Shown here piece after piece: positions 1 to 9,009 of a stretch of DNA of 64,000 nt. The DNA is from Sunxiuqinia sp963678245 (GTDB lineage Bacteria > Bacteroidota > Bacteroidia > Bacteroidales > Prolixibacteraceae), in assembly GCA_965140765.1 (NCBI GenBank), contig OZ223309.1, forward strand, positions 682,001 to 746,000, written 5' to 3'. A model generated the notes under the pieces. That model saw nothing but the letters and a program-made list of their open reading frames with translations, did not search any database and had not been told where the DNA came from. The position numbers and the translations under genes are program-made. The stretch's first letter is position 1. Each line of letters opens with the position of its first letter.

Positions 1-713
1 TGATTGACCGGGTTGATCAGGGAGTAGGGCAGATTATTCAGAAATTGAAGGAGACTGGACAGTATGAAAACACCATCATCATGGTTTTATCTGATAATGG
101 CGCCTCTTATGAACGTGGATATCCACCCGGTTTCGACCGTCCGGGATTTACCCGTGATTCAACAATTATCGAATTTGGTTCAGATCATCCAGGTCCGGAA
201 ACCACTTGGAATTATATAGGAAGAGCATGGGCAAGCGCATCCAATACGCCATTCCGCTATTGGAAAATGGAATCGTATGAAGGAGGAACCGCGACTCCCT
301 TTATTGTTCATTGGCCAAAAGGGTTAAAAGGACAAGAAAATACCATTAACCGGGGAGTTTCCCATGTGATTGACGTAATGCCTACCTGTCTGGAAGTTTC
401 AAATACTGACTATCCGGAGATCGTAAATAGTCAAAAAACGATTGCTCTAGTAGGAAAAAGCTTGATGCCTATGCTTTTAGGTGAAACAGAAAGTATTCAT
501 GATACACTTTTCTGGGAACATCAACGAGGTCGCGCTATACGAACAGCAGAATGGAAAATGTCTGCCTTACCGGGAAAAGATTGGGAATTATTCCGAATTA
601 ATGAAGATCATACTGAGATGAATGATCTTTCTGCCCAATATCCTGAGGAAGTTAAAGAATTGAGTGCAGCATGGAACGAATGGGCAAAGAAGCTGAACAT
701 CAAAGTTAAATAG
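1..713 (+). CDS. Sulfatase, C-terminal part (gene starts before the window)
   Basis: The reading frame is open from base 3 and continues upstream of the window, so this is the C-terminal ~236 residues of a larger (usually ~500 aa) alkaline-phosphatase-fold sulfatase. Visible family features are the 'VLSDNGA' strand (DN as in the metal-binding Asp-Asn of formylglycine sulfatases), the 'YEGGTATPFIVHWP' segment typical of arylsulfatase A/choline-sulfatase-like enzymes, and the closing 'WELFRINEDHTEMNDLS' module. The CxPxR/SxPxR formylglycine motif would lie upstream and cannot be seen. A Met-less TTG at 45 is internal and not a start. It lies just ahead of the DUF4965 gene on the same strand and could desulfate a marine glycan, but whether it belongs to the mannan locus downstream is uncertain. 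Confidence 0.9.
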   Translation, partial: IDRVDQGVGQIIQKLKETGQYENTIIMVLSDNGASYERGYPPGFDRPGFTRDSTIIEFGSDHPGPETTWNYIGRAWASASNTPFRYWKMESYEGGTATPFIVHWPKGLKGQENTINRGVSHVIDVMPTCLEVSNTDYPEIVNSQKTIALVGKSLMPMLLGETESIHDTLFWEHQRGRAIRTAEWKMSALPGKDWELFRINEDHTEMNDLSAQYPEEVKELSAAWNEWAKKLNIKVK

Positions 714-750
714 ATTGATCATTTTAATAAACCAGATAAACTAGAATTCA

Positions 751-3258
751 ATGCTAAAAATAAGATTGAAACAGATTTTTGCTCTTTTATTCGTAGGAAT
801 GCTATTGGCGTCCTGCTCGAAAAAGCCAAACACAGTTACCGAAACCGTAACTACTGAATTGAGGGCACCAGCCTATCCACTGATTACAATTGATCCATAT
901 ACAAGTGCCTGGTCGATGTCGGATAATTTATTTGATACACCTGTAAAACACTGGACAGGTCGTAACCATTCATTGATCGGCGCCATTCGTGTCGATGGCG
1001 AAACGTATCGTTTCCTGGGCAAAGAAGAAATTCCATTGGAACCGGTTGTTGCCAATGCCAAGTTTGAAGCCTGGGAAGGAAAATACCTAACGCAGGAGCC
1101 CGCATCTGGCTGGGAAAAACCAGAATTTAAAGCTACCTCGTGGAAAAGCGGAAAGGCAGCTTTTGGTACACCAGGTATGAGTGAAACAACTACTCCGTGG
1201 GAAACCGAGCATATTTGGGTACGACGCCAATTTACAATGCCCGAAGTTAGCGAAGCAAGCGATTTGTTTCTGGTGTATTCGCACGACGATGATTTTGAAT
1301 TATACCTAAATGGAAAGGAAATTGTAAATACCGGCAACCGTGCAAAAAGCGGTGTTATATTAAAGCTGGATAGGAACCTGCTAAACATTGGAGGCGAAAA
1401 TACCGTTGCAGCACACTGCTGGGATCGTGGTGGTTTGGCTTATGTTGATTTTGGCATTTTCAAAGAGAGCGACATAAAACCTGTTTTTGCGCAAACAGCT
1501 GTTCAAAACAGCGTGAAAATTACAGCAACACAAACCAAATACGATTTCACCTGTGGTCCGGTAGATTTGCATGTAGAGTTTGTTTCACCGTTGCTGATGG
1601 ACGATCTTGATCTGCTTTCACGTCCGGTAAACTACATCAATTACGAAGCGGTTTCAACCGACGGAAAATCGCATGAAGTGGAAGTTTATTTCGAAGTTAC
1701 TCCTGAGTGGGCGGTAAACGAATTAAGCCAGGAAGTAGAAGTTACAAGTGGAAAAACGGGTAATATCAGTTTCTTAAAAACAGGAACTACCGAACAACCT
1801 GTTCTGGAAAAGAAAGGTGATAATATCCGCATCGACTGGGGCTATTTCTACCTGGCATCGCCCGAGGCTGAAGACAAAACGTTGGCAATAGGTGATTTTG
1901 CTGGTATGAAAAAGGCGTTTGTTGAAAGCGGAAAAGTAAATGCTGGACAGGACAAAACTACGGCTGTATTATCGAAATCGATGCCGGCAATGGCTTGTGC
2001 CGATGTTATTGGCGAGGTTTCAGCAAAACCTGCAAAAGGTTACGTAATGCTAGCTTACGACGATATTGAGTCGATCCAGTATTTTGGGGATAACCTAAAA
2101 GCATGGTGGACAAACGATGGTCAGGTAAGTTTTGATGCGACTTTAGCATCAGCGGCAAACGATTATCAATCGATCATGGAGCGTTGCGATGCTACCGATA
2201 AAGCGATTTACGAGGAAGCTTTGGCTGCAGGTGGTGAAAACTATGCACGTTTGTGTTTGCTGGCTTATCGTCAGTCGATTGCAGCGCACAAACTGGTAAA
2301 AGACACCCAAGGAAACATTCTTTTCCTTTCGAAAGAAAATTTCAGTAACGGTTCAATTGGTACTGTTGACGTAACTTATCCGTCGGCTCCATTATTCCTG
2401 AAATACAATCCCGAGTTGTTAAAAGGAATGCTGAACCCGATTTTTTACTACTCAGAAAGCGGAAAATGGACCAAGCCTTTTGCGGCACACGATGTAGGAA
2501 CTTATCCCTTAGCCAACGGACAGACTTACGGTGGCGATATGCCGGTTGAAGAATGTGGAAATATGCTGATTCTGACAGCGGCTATTGCCCATGTGGAAGG
2601 AAATGCCGATTACGCAAACGAGCACTGGGAGGTGCTTACTGTGTGGGCCAATTACCTGATGGAGAATGGCCTGGATCCTGAAAATCAACTTTGTACCGAC
2701 GACTTCGCCGGTCACTTTGCACACAACGTAAATCTTTCGGCAAAAGCAATTATGGGAATTGCCAGTTACGGAAAACTGGCCGAAATGCTTGGAAAAACAG
2801 ATGTGGCAGAAAAACATACGTCTGAAGCAAAAAGTATGGCGCAGGAATGGATGAAGATGGCCGACGATGGCGACCATTATCGTTTAACTTTTGATAAACC
2901 AGGAACCTGGAGCCAAAAATACAACATTGTTTGGGACAAGCTGCTCGGCCTTGGTATTTTCCCGTCGGAAGTGGCACAAACCGAAATAGCCTATTACCTG
3001 ACAAAACAAAACACATATGGTTTGCCATTAGACAGCCGCAGAACATATACAAAATCGGATTGGATTGTATGGACAGCCACTTTAGCTGACGATACCGAAA
3101 CTTTCCAGAAATTTATCGATCCGGTTTACGCTTTTGTTACTGAAACACCTGATCGTGTTCCAATGACCGATTGGTACGAAACACCCGATGCGAAGCAAGT
3201 CGCTTTCCAGGCCCGATCAGTGGTTGGAGGTTATTTCATCAAGTTGTTGGATAAGTAG
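751..3258 (+). CDS. Glutaminase A-like DUF4965/DUF1793 lipoprotein
   Basis: An 835-aa predicted lipoprotein: the N-terminus has a hydrophobic stretch ending in a lipobox-like 'LLASC' at about residue 22. Architecture resembles the Bacteroidota proteins with DUF4964/DUF5127 at the N-terminus, then DUF4965 and DUF1793 (fungal glutaminase A homologues), an (alpha/alpha)6-type protein. A segment at about residues 105-210 ('WVRRQFTMPE', 'DDDFELYLNGKEI') looks like an inserted beta-sandwich of the sugar-binding jelly-roll kind. The C-terminal half contains 'YKYNPELLKGML'-like and 'AHDVGTYPLANGQ' blocks typical of DUF4965. True activity of bacterial members is not established; in polysaccharide loci they are often assumed to act on glycans. 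It starts 37 bp after the sulfatase stop and is closed by a strong hairpin terminator. Confidence 0.8.
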   Translation: MLKIRLKQIFALLFVGMLLASCSKKPNTVTETVTTELRAPAYPLITIDPYTSAWSMSDNLFDTPVKHWTGRNHSLIGAIRVDGETYRFLGKEEIPLEPVVANAKFEAWEGKYLTQEPASGWEKPEFKATSWKSGKAAFGTPGMSETTTPWETEHIWVRRQFTMPEVSEASDLFLVYSHDDDFELYLNGKEIVNTGNRAKSGVILKLDRNLLNIGGENTVAAHCWDRGGLAYVDFGIFKESDIKPVFAQTAVQNSVKITATQTKYDFTCGPVDLHVEFVSPLLMDDLDLLSRPVNYINYEAVSTDGKSHEVEVYFEVTPEWAVNELSQEVEVTSGKTGNISFLKTGTTEQPVLEKKGDNIRIDWGYFYLASPEAEDKTLAIGDFAGMKKAFVESGKVNAGQDKTTAVLSKSMPAMACADVIGEVSAKPAKGYVMLAYDDIESIQYFGDNLKAWWTNDGQVSFDATLASAANDYQSIMERCDATDKAIYEEALAAGGENYARLCLLAYRQSIAAHKLVKDTQGNILFLSKENFSNGSIGTVDVTYPSAPLFLKYNPELLKGMLNPIFYYSESGKWTKPFAAHDVGTYPLANGQTYGGDMPVEECGNMLILTAAIAHVEGNADYANEHWEVLTVWANYLMENGLDPENQLCTDDFAGHFAHNVNLSAKAIMGIASYGKLAEMLGKTDVAEKHTSEAKSMAQEWMKMADDGDHYRLTFDKPGTWSQKYNIVWDKLLGLGIFPSEVAQTEIAYYLTKQNTYGLPLDSRRTYTKSDWIVWTATLADDTETFQKFIDPVYAFVTETPDRVPMTDWYETPDAKQVAFQARSVVGGYFIKLLDK

Positions 3259-3341
3259 TATTATCAGTACTGCGTACAACAGACATTATATTCTGGATTG
3301 CTATTCCAGAAGTCCAATTGTTGCGAATCGACTAATGGGCA

Positions 3342-3392
3342 CCGTTAATACAAAAAACCACCAATTTAATTGGTGGTTTTTTGTATTAACGG
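3342..3392. terminator. Perfect 25-bp hairpin, bidirectional terminator
   Basis: Two perfectly complementary 25-bp arms (3342-3366 and 3368-3392) surround a single base. The distal arm carries TTTTTT and the proximal arm AAAAAA, so it would act in either direction. It ends the sulfatase-DUF4965 unit and separates it from the sigma-factor gene. The rest of the gap to 3717 shows no gene. Confidence 0.8.
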
Positions 3393-3670
3393 GATATCCT
3401 TATTTGTAATGTTCTTTAATTCAACTGTATGTGAAAATATTTATTTGGAGTCAACTAGCTGACAATTAATCTAAAGCAGAGTTTTTTCAGCTAATTGTAA
3501 GGTGCTATTGGAAGATAGTAGCATTAGTGTCGGAATAGTAAAACACACAATGTGTTGGATGGATATTGCAGTGATTGGGTAAGTGAACTCAGTTTATGAT
3601 AGGTCCACTTTGTTTTGATAGATCGATAAAGTTCAAGATGAATGAGCCAGAATATATGGTGGATTTCATC

Positions 3671-3678
3671 TATATTTG
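3671..3678 (+). promoter_or_regulatory. Possible -7 element (TATATTTG) before the sigma-factor gene
   Basis: The octamer fits the Bacteroidota primary sigma -7 consensus TAnnTTTG. No clear TTTG lies 19-21 bp upstream, so this is weak. If it is used, transcription would begin near 3685, which excludes the TTG at 3676 as start and favours the TTG at 3718. Confidence 0.3.
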
Positions 3679-3717
3679 AATTTTGAACGGAAAGGATTTA
3701 CAAAGAAGGGAAAGGAT

Positions 3718-4314
3718 TTGACTTCAAATTTTAAAAATATAGATTATCAGGAGGTAAAGAAGTTAAAGGCTGGAGATGTCAAAGCATTTGACACCCTGTT
3801 TTTGAAGTACTCAAAGCGTTTATATAACTTTTCGGTCAAGTATTTGAAATCAGTAGAAGAGGCAGAAGGAGTTGTGCAAGAAGTGTTCCTTTATATCTGG
3901 GAAAAGCGGGATGGACTAAAACCGAGCAGTTCTTTTAATGCTTATCTTTTTACAATCGCCTACAATATCATTCGAAAGCACTTTAATAAACGCTCAAAAG
4001 AAAACGCTCACAAGGATGACCTGATTTACGAGATGTTAAAACAGGAAAACGACCTTGATCAAATTATTGATTATAGATTTCTGCTTCAGAAGGTTGAAAC
4101 AATGATAGCAGCTTTACCGGAAAGAAGAAGGGAAATTTTTATCAAGCGCAAGTATGACGGATTGCCCATCAAAAAGATTGCAGAAGAATTGAAAATTTCT
4201 CCAAATACGGTTGAGAACCAACTTGCCACCGCTCAAAAATATATCCTCGACGAACTTCGGAAAGAAAAATTGGCAGGCTTGCTTTTCTTCACCCTGTTTA
4301 TTTCAATTAAATAA
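3718..4314 (+). CDS. ECF RNA polymerase sigma factor (FecI/Bacteroidota family 1 type)
   Basis: About 198 aa if started at the TTG at 3718; the open frame extends to a TTG at 3676 but the extra residues do not look like family sequence. Sigma-70 region 2 spans about residues 10-80 ('AFDTLFLKYSKRLYNFS', 'AEGVVQEVFLYIWEKR', 'FNAYLFTIAYNII') and region 4 about residues 120-180 ('LPERRREIFIKRKYDGLPI', 'ISPNTVENQLATA'). The paired FecR gene starts 112 bp downstream and the SusC beyond it has an STN domain, so the three should form a transenvelope switch: ligand at SusC, signal through STN to FecR, release of this sigma factor to transcribe the locus. Start codon is the main uncertainty. Confidence 0.92.
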   Translation: MTSNFKNIDYQEVKKLKAGDVKAFDTLFLKYSKRLYNFSVKYLKSVEEAEGVVQEVFLYIWEKRDGLKPSSSFNAYLFTIAYNIIRKHFNKRSKENAHKDDLIYEMLKQENDLDQIIDYRFLLQKVETMIAALPERRREIFIKRKYDGLPIKKIAEELKISPNTVENQLATAQKYILDELRKEKLAGLLFFTLFISIK

Positions 4315-4425
4315 CATCCTATCGGTCTGGTAGTGTTGTTGTTATGTCATCTGGTTAATTTTATTTACAAATTTCTTTCAATTTGCATAGTGGAAAATGA
4401 TGCAATAGGGACATAACATGCAACC

Positions 4426-5469
4426 ATGGATAATAAAAAGAACAAAATAAGACGGTTCGCTGACAACAAGTACTCATATAGTGATTACTCGTTTGTGGCG
4501 TCTTCATTTAGGAAAGACGAATCTAATTCTGAGTTTAAAAAATCACTGGAAGAAGATTGGAACGCGACAACAAATAATGTGGATGAGAACGTTAATGTTC
4601 ATCGGATACTGGATCAATTGCATCATAAGATTAATTTAAGACAGGTTGAAAAAGGGGCGTTAGCTCGTTTTTATTCCAAGTTTTCCAAAATAGCAGCAGT
4701 CTTGTTGCTGCCAGCATTAATTACAATCGCTGTATTTAGTTATTTGTCTGTCAACAAACCGGAAGTGTCTGTTTCATGGGCAGAAATACATTCTCCAATT
4801 GGGAGCAGGACTCGGTTTCAGCTACCAGACGGATCAGTTGGATGGTTGAATAGTGGTTCCTCAATTAAATATCCCGTTGATTTTCTAAATAACCGTCATG
4901 TCGAAATTTATGGTGAAGCGTGGTTTGACGTTGCACATATAAACTCAAGCGCATTTAGAGTGGCTACTCCATATTTTGATGTGCAGGTTTTAGGGACACA
5001 ATTCAATGTAATTTCATATGAAAATGAAGCTACTGCAGAAGTCATTCTTGAACAGGGGAAAGTTCAGATTTTAAATAATGAGGGTGAGGTTGAAAATGTT
5101 TTAATACCTGATGAACATTTGGTTTTTAATAAACAGACCAATAAAATGATTAAGACCAGTATTGACTCTGAATCCTATTCAAGTTGGAAAGACGGACTGC
5201 TGATTTTCAAAAATGAACCCATGACAGAAATCGCTAGAAGGTTGGAACGAAGATATAGCACTGACATTATCCTCCATGGCGATTTGTTAAAAAAATCTGT
5301 TTTTAGAGCTACTTTTCAGGATGAAAACCTGGAGGAAATTTGTAAAATGCTATCCACTGTTGCCCCTATTCGATACGAAATTCATCAGCGAGAAAAGCTT
5401 CCCGATTACACTTTTTCCAAAAGAACAGTGGAGATGTGGCTGATAAATGATAACAAAACAAACAAATAG
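4426..5469 (+). CDS. FecR-family anti-sigma factor
   Basis: A 347-aa single-pass inner-membrane protein. The cytoplasmic part (residues 1-85) should hold the sigma factor; a transmembrane helix is at about 88-110 ('IAAVLLLPALITIAVFSYL'). The periplasmic FecR domain follows ('WAEIHSPIGSRTRFQLPDGS', 'VWLNSGSSIKYP', 'VEIYGEAWFDVAH', 'FDVQVLGTQFNV'), then the C-terminal STN-like DUF4974 domain (about 255-330, 'PMTEIARRLERRYSTDI'). This is the standard partner of the upstream ECF sigma factor and of STN-containing TonB transducers, represented here by the next gene. Confidence 0.94.
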   Translation: MDNKKNKIRRFADNKYSYSDYSFVASSFRKDESNSEFKKSLEEDWNATTNNVDENVNVHRILDQLHHKINLRQVEKGALARFYSKFSKIAAVLLLPALITIAVFSYLSVNKPEVSVSWAEIHSPIGSRTRFQLPDGSVGWLNSGSSIKYPVDFLNNRHVEIYGEAWFDVAHINSSAFRVATPYFDVQVLGTQFNVISYENEATAEVILEQGKVQILNNEGEVENVLIPDEHLVFNKQTNKMIKTSIDSESYSSWKDGLLIFKNEPMTEIARRLERRYSTDIILHGDLLKKSVFRATFQDENLEEICKMLSTVAPIRYEIHQREKLPDYTFSKRTVEMWLINDNKTNK

Positions 5470-5504
5470 TAATAGTATATGCCTATGAGAATCATTAAAA
5501 GAAA

Positions 5505-5533
5505 ACAGGGAGGTATTGCACTACCTTCCCTGT
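5505..5533 (+). terminator. Hairpin between fecR and susC
   Basis: ACAGGGAGGTA pairs with TACCTTCCCTGT around a 6-base loop with one bulge. There is no U-run after it, so it may be a weak terminator or an mRNA-stabilising or processing hairpin that separates regulator from transporter messages. Confidence 0.4.
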
Positions 5534-5586
5534 CATGAAGTAGAATTAACTAGACAAATTTAGTAAATCCACTAATTAACAAATTT

Positions 5587-8500
5587 ATGAAAAAAAAACA
5601 GAACTTAAGGTTGATGCATGACATTGGCCTGCTAAAAATGATTAAAATGATGCGTTTTACCATCTTTATTCTTTTTATCTCATTATCACAGGCTTTTGCT
5701 GTAAACTCATATTCCCAGCAAGCCAAACTAACCTTGTATATGAAGGATGCAAAGGTTGAGGATGTGATCGATGAGATTGAAAATAACAGTGAGTTCTTTT
5801 TTCTTTACAACAAAAGTATGGTTGATGTGGACCGAAAGGTGAACATCAACGTTGTAGGAGAAACTGTTAACGAAATTCTTGATCGGTTGTTTTATGATAC
5901 CGACATCTCTTATTCCATCAAAAACCGACAGATTTTACTAATCAACTCTCAACTAGAAGAGAAAACGTATCAGCAGTCACAATCAGTTTCTGGGAAAGTT
6001 ACTGATCAGTCTGGATTTCCGTTGCCAGGAGTTACTGTTATCTTAAAAGGAACTTCGAGCGGAACCATAACCCGCCCTGATGGAACTTATGTTCTGAATG
6101 ATATTCCTAATGATGCCACACTGGTATTTTCATTTATTGGGATGGCTTCTCAATCCCAGAAAATACAGGGTCGATCAGTTATTAATGTAACGATGGCTGA
6201 AGATTTAATTGGAGTTGACGAAGTTGTTGTAATAGGTTACGGTACCCGGCAAAAGAAAAATTTGGTTGGTGCTGTAGATCAGGTCAACTCTGATATTATA
6301 GAAGGTCGCCCCGTGAGTAATGCATCTCAGGCTTTACAAGGAGCTTCGGCCAATCTTATCATTCAGCAAAAGAGCATGAATCCGAATGATAACAATATGA
6401 GTATCAATATCCGCGGAGTCAGTACGATGAGTAATAATGACCCGCTGATCGTTATCGACGGATTGATTTCAGGTACAGGGACGTTGAACAACCTGAATCC
6501 GAATGACATCGAAAATATATCGGTACTGAAAGATGCTGGTAGCGCAGCCATTTACGGATCCCGTTCCGCTAACGGTGTGATTCTGGTCACTACCAGAAAG
6601 GGCGGTAAAACAGGAAAACCGCAGGTTAAGTTCAGTAGCATGGTCGGCTATCAGGATCCGGATATCTTGTTTCAGCCAGTGCAGGGCTGGGAAAACGCTA
6701 TGCTTCGTGACCAAGCGAACATGAATGTCGGTAACGCTCCCATATTTACTCCGGAGCAGATCCGCGATTTATATGAACACCGTGGTGAAGAATACTGGTA
6801 CCTGAACGAAATCATGAGTAAAGGGCTGCAGCAAAATTATAACATGAGTGTTTCTGGTGGTAACGAGAACAGCACGTACATGATATCAGCTGGTTATTTC
6901 GACCAGGAGAGCAACTTTGCTGGCGATTTTGGAATGAAGCGGCATAACTTCCGCTCCAACCATACAACCGAATACGGCCGATTCAAGCTCACCTCTTTGA
7001 TGGCTTACACAAAAAGGATCGAAAATACAGTAGCCGGAGGAACCGGAAATACCATTATCAACTCTTCGCGTATTCCTCCTTATTACTATTACAAGTTTCA
7101 GCAAGATGGCAAATGGTTGATAAACGATGTGATTGGAGACGATAATACCATGGGGGGCTTGCTCGACGGGGGCTATGAAAAAAAGGATGAAGATAATTTT
7201 ATTGGTAGCTTAGGCCTCGATTTTAGTATTATTGATGGACTAAAAGCAAAAGGGCTGGTGGGTCTTGACCTGACGCAGCACCACCGTTTTCGAAGAGATC
7301 TGAAAGTGCCTCTGTACTCATCGGCCGACCTTGAAACACCGGTTTCATATATCAACTCCAATACGCTTACCGAAGATTATAACAGCAAAAGGTACACCCT
7401 GAGTACGCAGTTTATGCTGGACTTCGACCGTACATTCAATTCTGTTCACCATGTGAGTGGTTTGGTAGGCGTTTCCAACGAATCGTATACGTTCAAAGCA
7501 AGCCGGATCGCCTGGGAATATACTGACGAAGACCTGGGGCTCCCGACTACAGATGAATCGGTACAAAACACGGATAATAAAAACAGTAACGGAGATACCG
7601 ATCAAACCAGCATCACCTCTGTATTTGGACGTTTAGGATACAATTATATGGACAAATATTATGCGGATGTTACGGTACGGTATGACGGCTCATCAAAATT
7701 TGCCGAAGATCAGCGCTGGGGGTTATTTCCTTCGGTTTCTGCAGCCTGGAGACTTTCGTCTGAAAATTTCATGAAAAGCTACAGTGATCGTATCGGCGAT
7801 TTGAAAATTCGTACTTCCTATGGCGTATTGGGTAATCAGAATGTGGACAACTACTCTTACCAAACGGTTTACCAAATGTATCAGAATACCTATGTGTTCA
7901 ACAATAAATCTGTACCGGGAACAGGATATACCTTTGGGAATCCTTTTTTGACCTGGGAGAAATCGGCCAACCTGAATATTGGATTGGACGCCGGATTTTT
8001 CAACGGAAGCTTGTATGTGACGCTCGATTACTTCAACAAAGAAACGACCGATATCCTGCTCTCACCCGAGGTATCGACCGTGTTCGGAAGTAATGCAGCC
8101 AAAGAGAATGCCGGGAAAATGAGAAACAGAGGATGGGAAGCAACCCTTACCTACCGTTTGAAGTCGACAAATTTCGATCACAGGTTCAACCTGAACATTG
8201 CCGATTCGAAAAATGAAGTGACCGATTTCGGTGGAGAAGAAAGTATCGAACCGAACGATCAGTTATACAAGTTGATTCGCGAAAGCGAAGCGCTGGGGTC
8301 TTATTTTGGATTTAAAACCGACGGATACTTTCAAAGTTACGAGGAAATAGCCAACAGTGTCCTTCCCGTTGGAGCTTCTGTTCAACCCGGAGATGTAAAG
8401 TATAAGGACATCAACGGAGACGAGGTTATTGATAATAAGGATCGAGTGGTACTGGGAAATGCTTTCCCAAGGTATACCTTCGGTTTTACCTATGATGTTT

Positions 8501-8997
8501 CATTCAAAAACTTTGATTTCAGCGTTTTATTGCAGGGAGTCGGGAAACGCGACATGTATATTCGTGGTGAGCTCATCGAGCCTTTCCACTCGAATTATTC
8601 CTATGTAATTTATCAACATCAATTGGACTTCTGGACGCCCACCAATCCCGATGCGAAGTGGCCGCGCCTTGTAGCTCCTAGTTCTTCTTCTTCTGCAAAC
8701 AATTGGGGAAAGGCAGGTACTGACATCTACCTTTTAAATGGGGCTTACCTTCGTGTAAAGAATATTCAATTAGGATATACCGTGCCAAAAAGGTTAACAT
8801 CAAGGGTTGGAATTCAGAAGTTGCGTGCGAGTCTTAACGCGCAAAACCTGTTGACACTATCGAAAAACTCTTTTATTGATCCGGAATCTTCCGAATTCGG
8901 AAATAACATGGGAGGAATAGGTGGTGTTGGGGCCAACAGCGCCCGTAACTATCCTACATTGATTTATTATGGATTTGGATTGGAATTGGAATTTTAA
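5587..8997 (+). CDS. SusC-like TonB-dependent transporter with STN signalling domain
   Basis: An 1136-aa outer-membrane glycan importer. The start gives a signal peptide (about residues 18-45, 'FTIFILFISLSQAFA'). Next come an STN domain (about 50-120, 'LTLYMKDAKVEDVIDEIE'), a carboxypeptidase-regulatory-like domain (about 135-210, 'SGKVTDQSGFPLPGVTV'), the plug beginning near 'VVVIGYGTRQKKNLVGAV' (TonB-box-like region) and the 22-strand barrel ending in the aromatic C-terminus 'YGFGLELEF'. The STN domain marks it as a transducer that talks to the FecR protein upstream. SusD follows after 12 bp. Predicted substrate: oligosaccharides from alpha-mannan, judged from the enzymes downstream. Confidence 0.96.
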   Translation: MKKKQNLRLMHDIGLLKMIKMMRFTIFILFISLSQAFAVNSYSQQAKLTLYMKDAKVEDVIDEIENNSEFFFLYNKSMVDVDRKVNINVVGETVNEILDRLFYDTDISYSIKNRQILLINSQLEEKTYQQSQSVSGKVTDQSGFPLPGVTVILKGTSSGTITRPDGTYVLNDIPNDATLVFSFIGMASQSQKIQGRSVINVTMAEDLIGVDEVVVIGYGTRQKKNLVGAVDQVNSDIIEGRPVSNASQALQGASANLIIQQKSMNPNDNNMSINIRGVSTMSNNDPLIVIDGLISGTGTLNNLNPNDIENISVLKDAGSAAIYGSRSANGVILVTTRKGGKTGKPQVKFSSMVGYQDPDILFQPVQGWENAMLRDQANMNVGNAPIFTPEQIRDLYEHRGEEYWYLNEIMSKGLQQNYNMSVSGGNENSTYMISAGYFDQESNFAGDFGMKRHNFRSNHTTEYGRFKLTSLMAYTKRIENTVAGGTGNTIINSSRIPPYYYYKFQQDGKWLINDVIGDDNTMGGLLDGGYEKKDEDNFIGSLGLDFSIIDGLKAKGLVGLDLTQHHRFRRDLKVPLYSSADLETPVSYINSNTLTEDYNSKRYTLSTQFMLDFDRTFNSVHHVSGLVGVSNESYTFKASRIAWEYTDEDLGLPTTDESVQNTDNKNSNGDTDQTSITSVFGRLGYNYMDKYYADVTVRYDGSSKFAEDQRWGLFPSVSAAWRLSSENFMKSYSDRIGDLKIRTSYGVLGNQNVDNYSYQTVYQMYQNTYVFNNKSVPGTGYTFGNPFLTWEKSANLNIGLDAGFFNGSLYVTLDYFNKETTDILLSPEVSTVFGSNAAKENAGKMRNRGWEATLTYRLKSTNFDHRFNLNIADSKNEVTDFGGEESIEPNDQLYKLIRESEALGSYFGFKTDGYFQSYEEIANSVLPVGASVQPGDVKYKDINGDEVIDNKDRVVLGNAFPRYTFGFTYDVSFKNFDFSVLLQGVGKRDMYIRGELIEPFHSNYSYVIYQHQLDFWTPTNPDAKWPRLVAPSSSSSANNWGKAGTDIYLLNGAYLRVKNIQLGYTVPKRLTSRVGIQKLRASLNAQNLLTLSKNSFIDPESSEFGNNMGGIGGVGANSARNYPTLIYYGFGLELEF

Positions 8998-9009
8998 AAC
9001 ACGCAAACC

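Noticed and set aside
3188..3409. 73-aa plus-strand frame at the end of the DUF4965 gene
   Set aside because: Overlaps the DUF4965 3' end in another frame and runs through the terminator hairpin.
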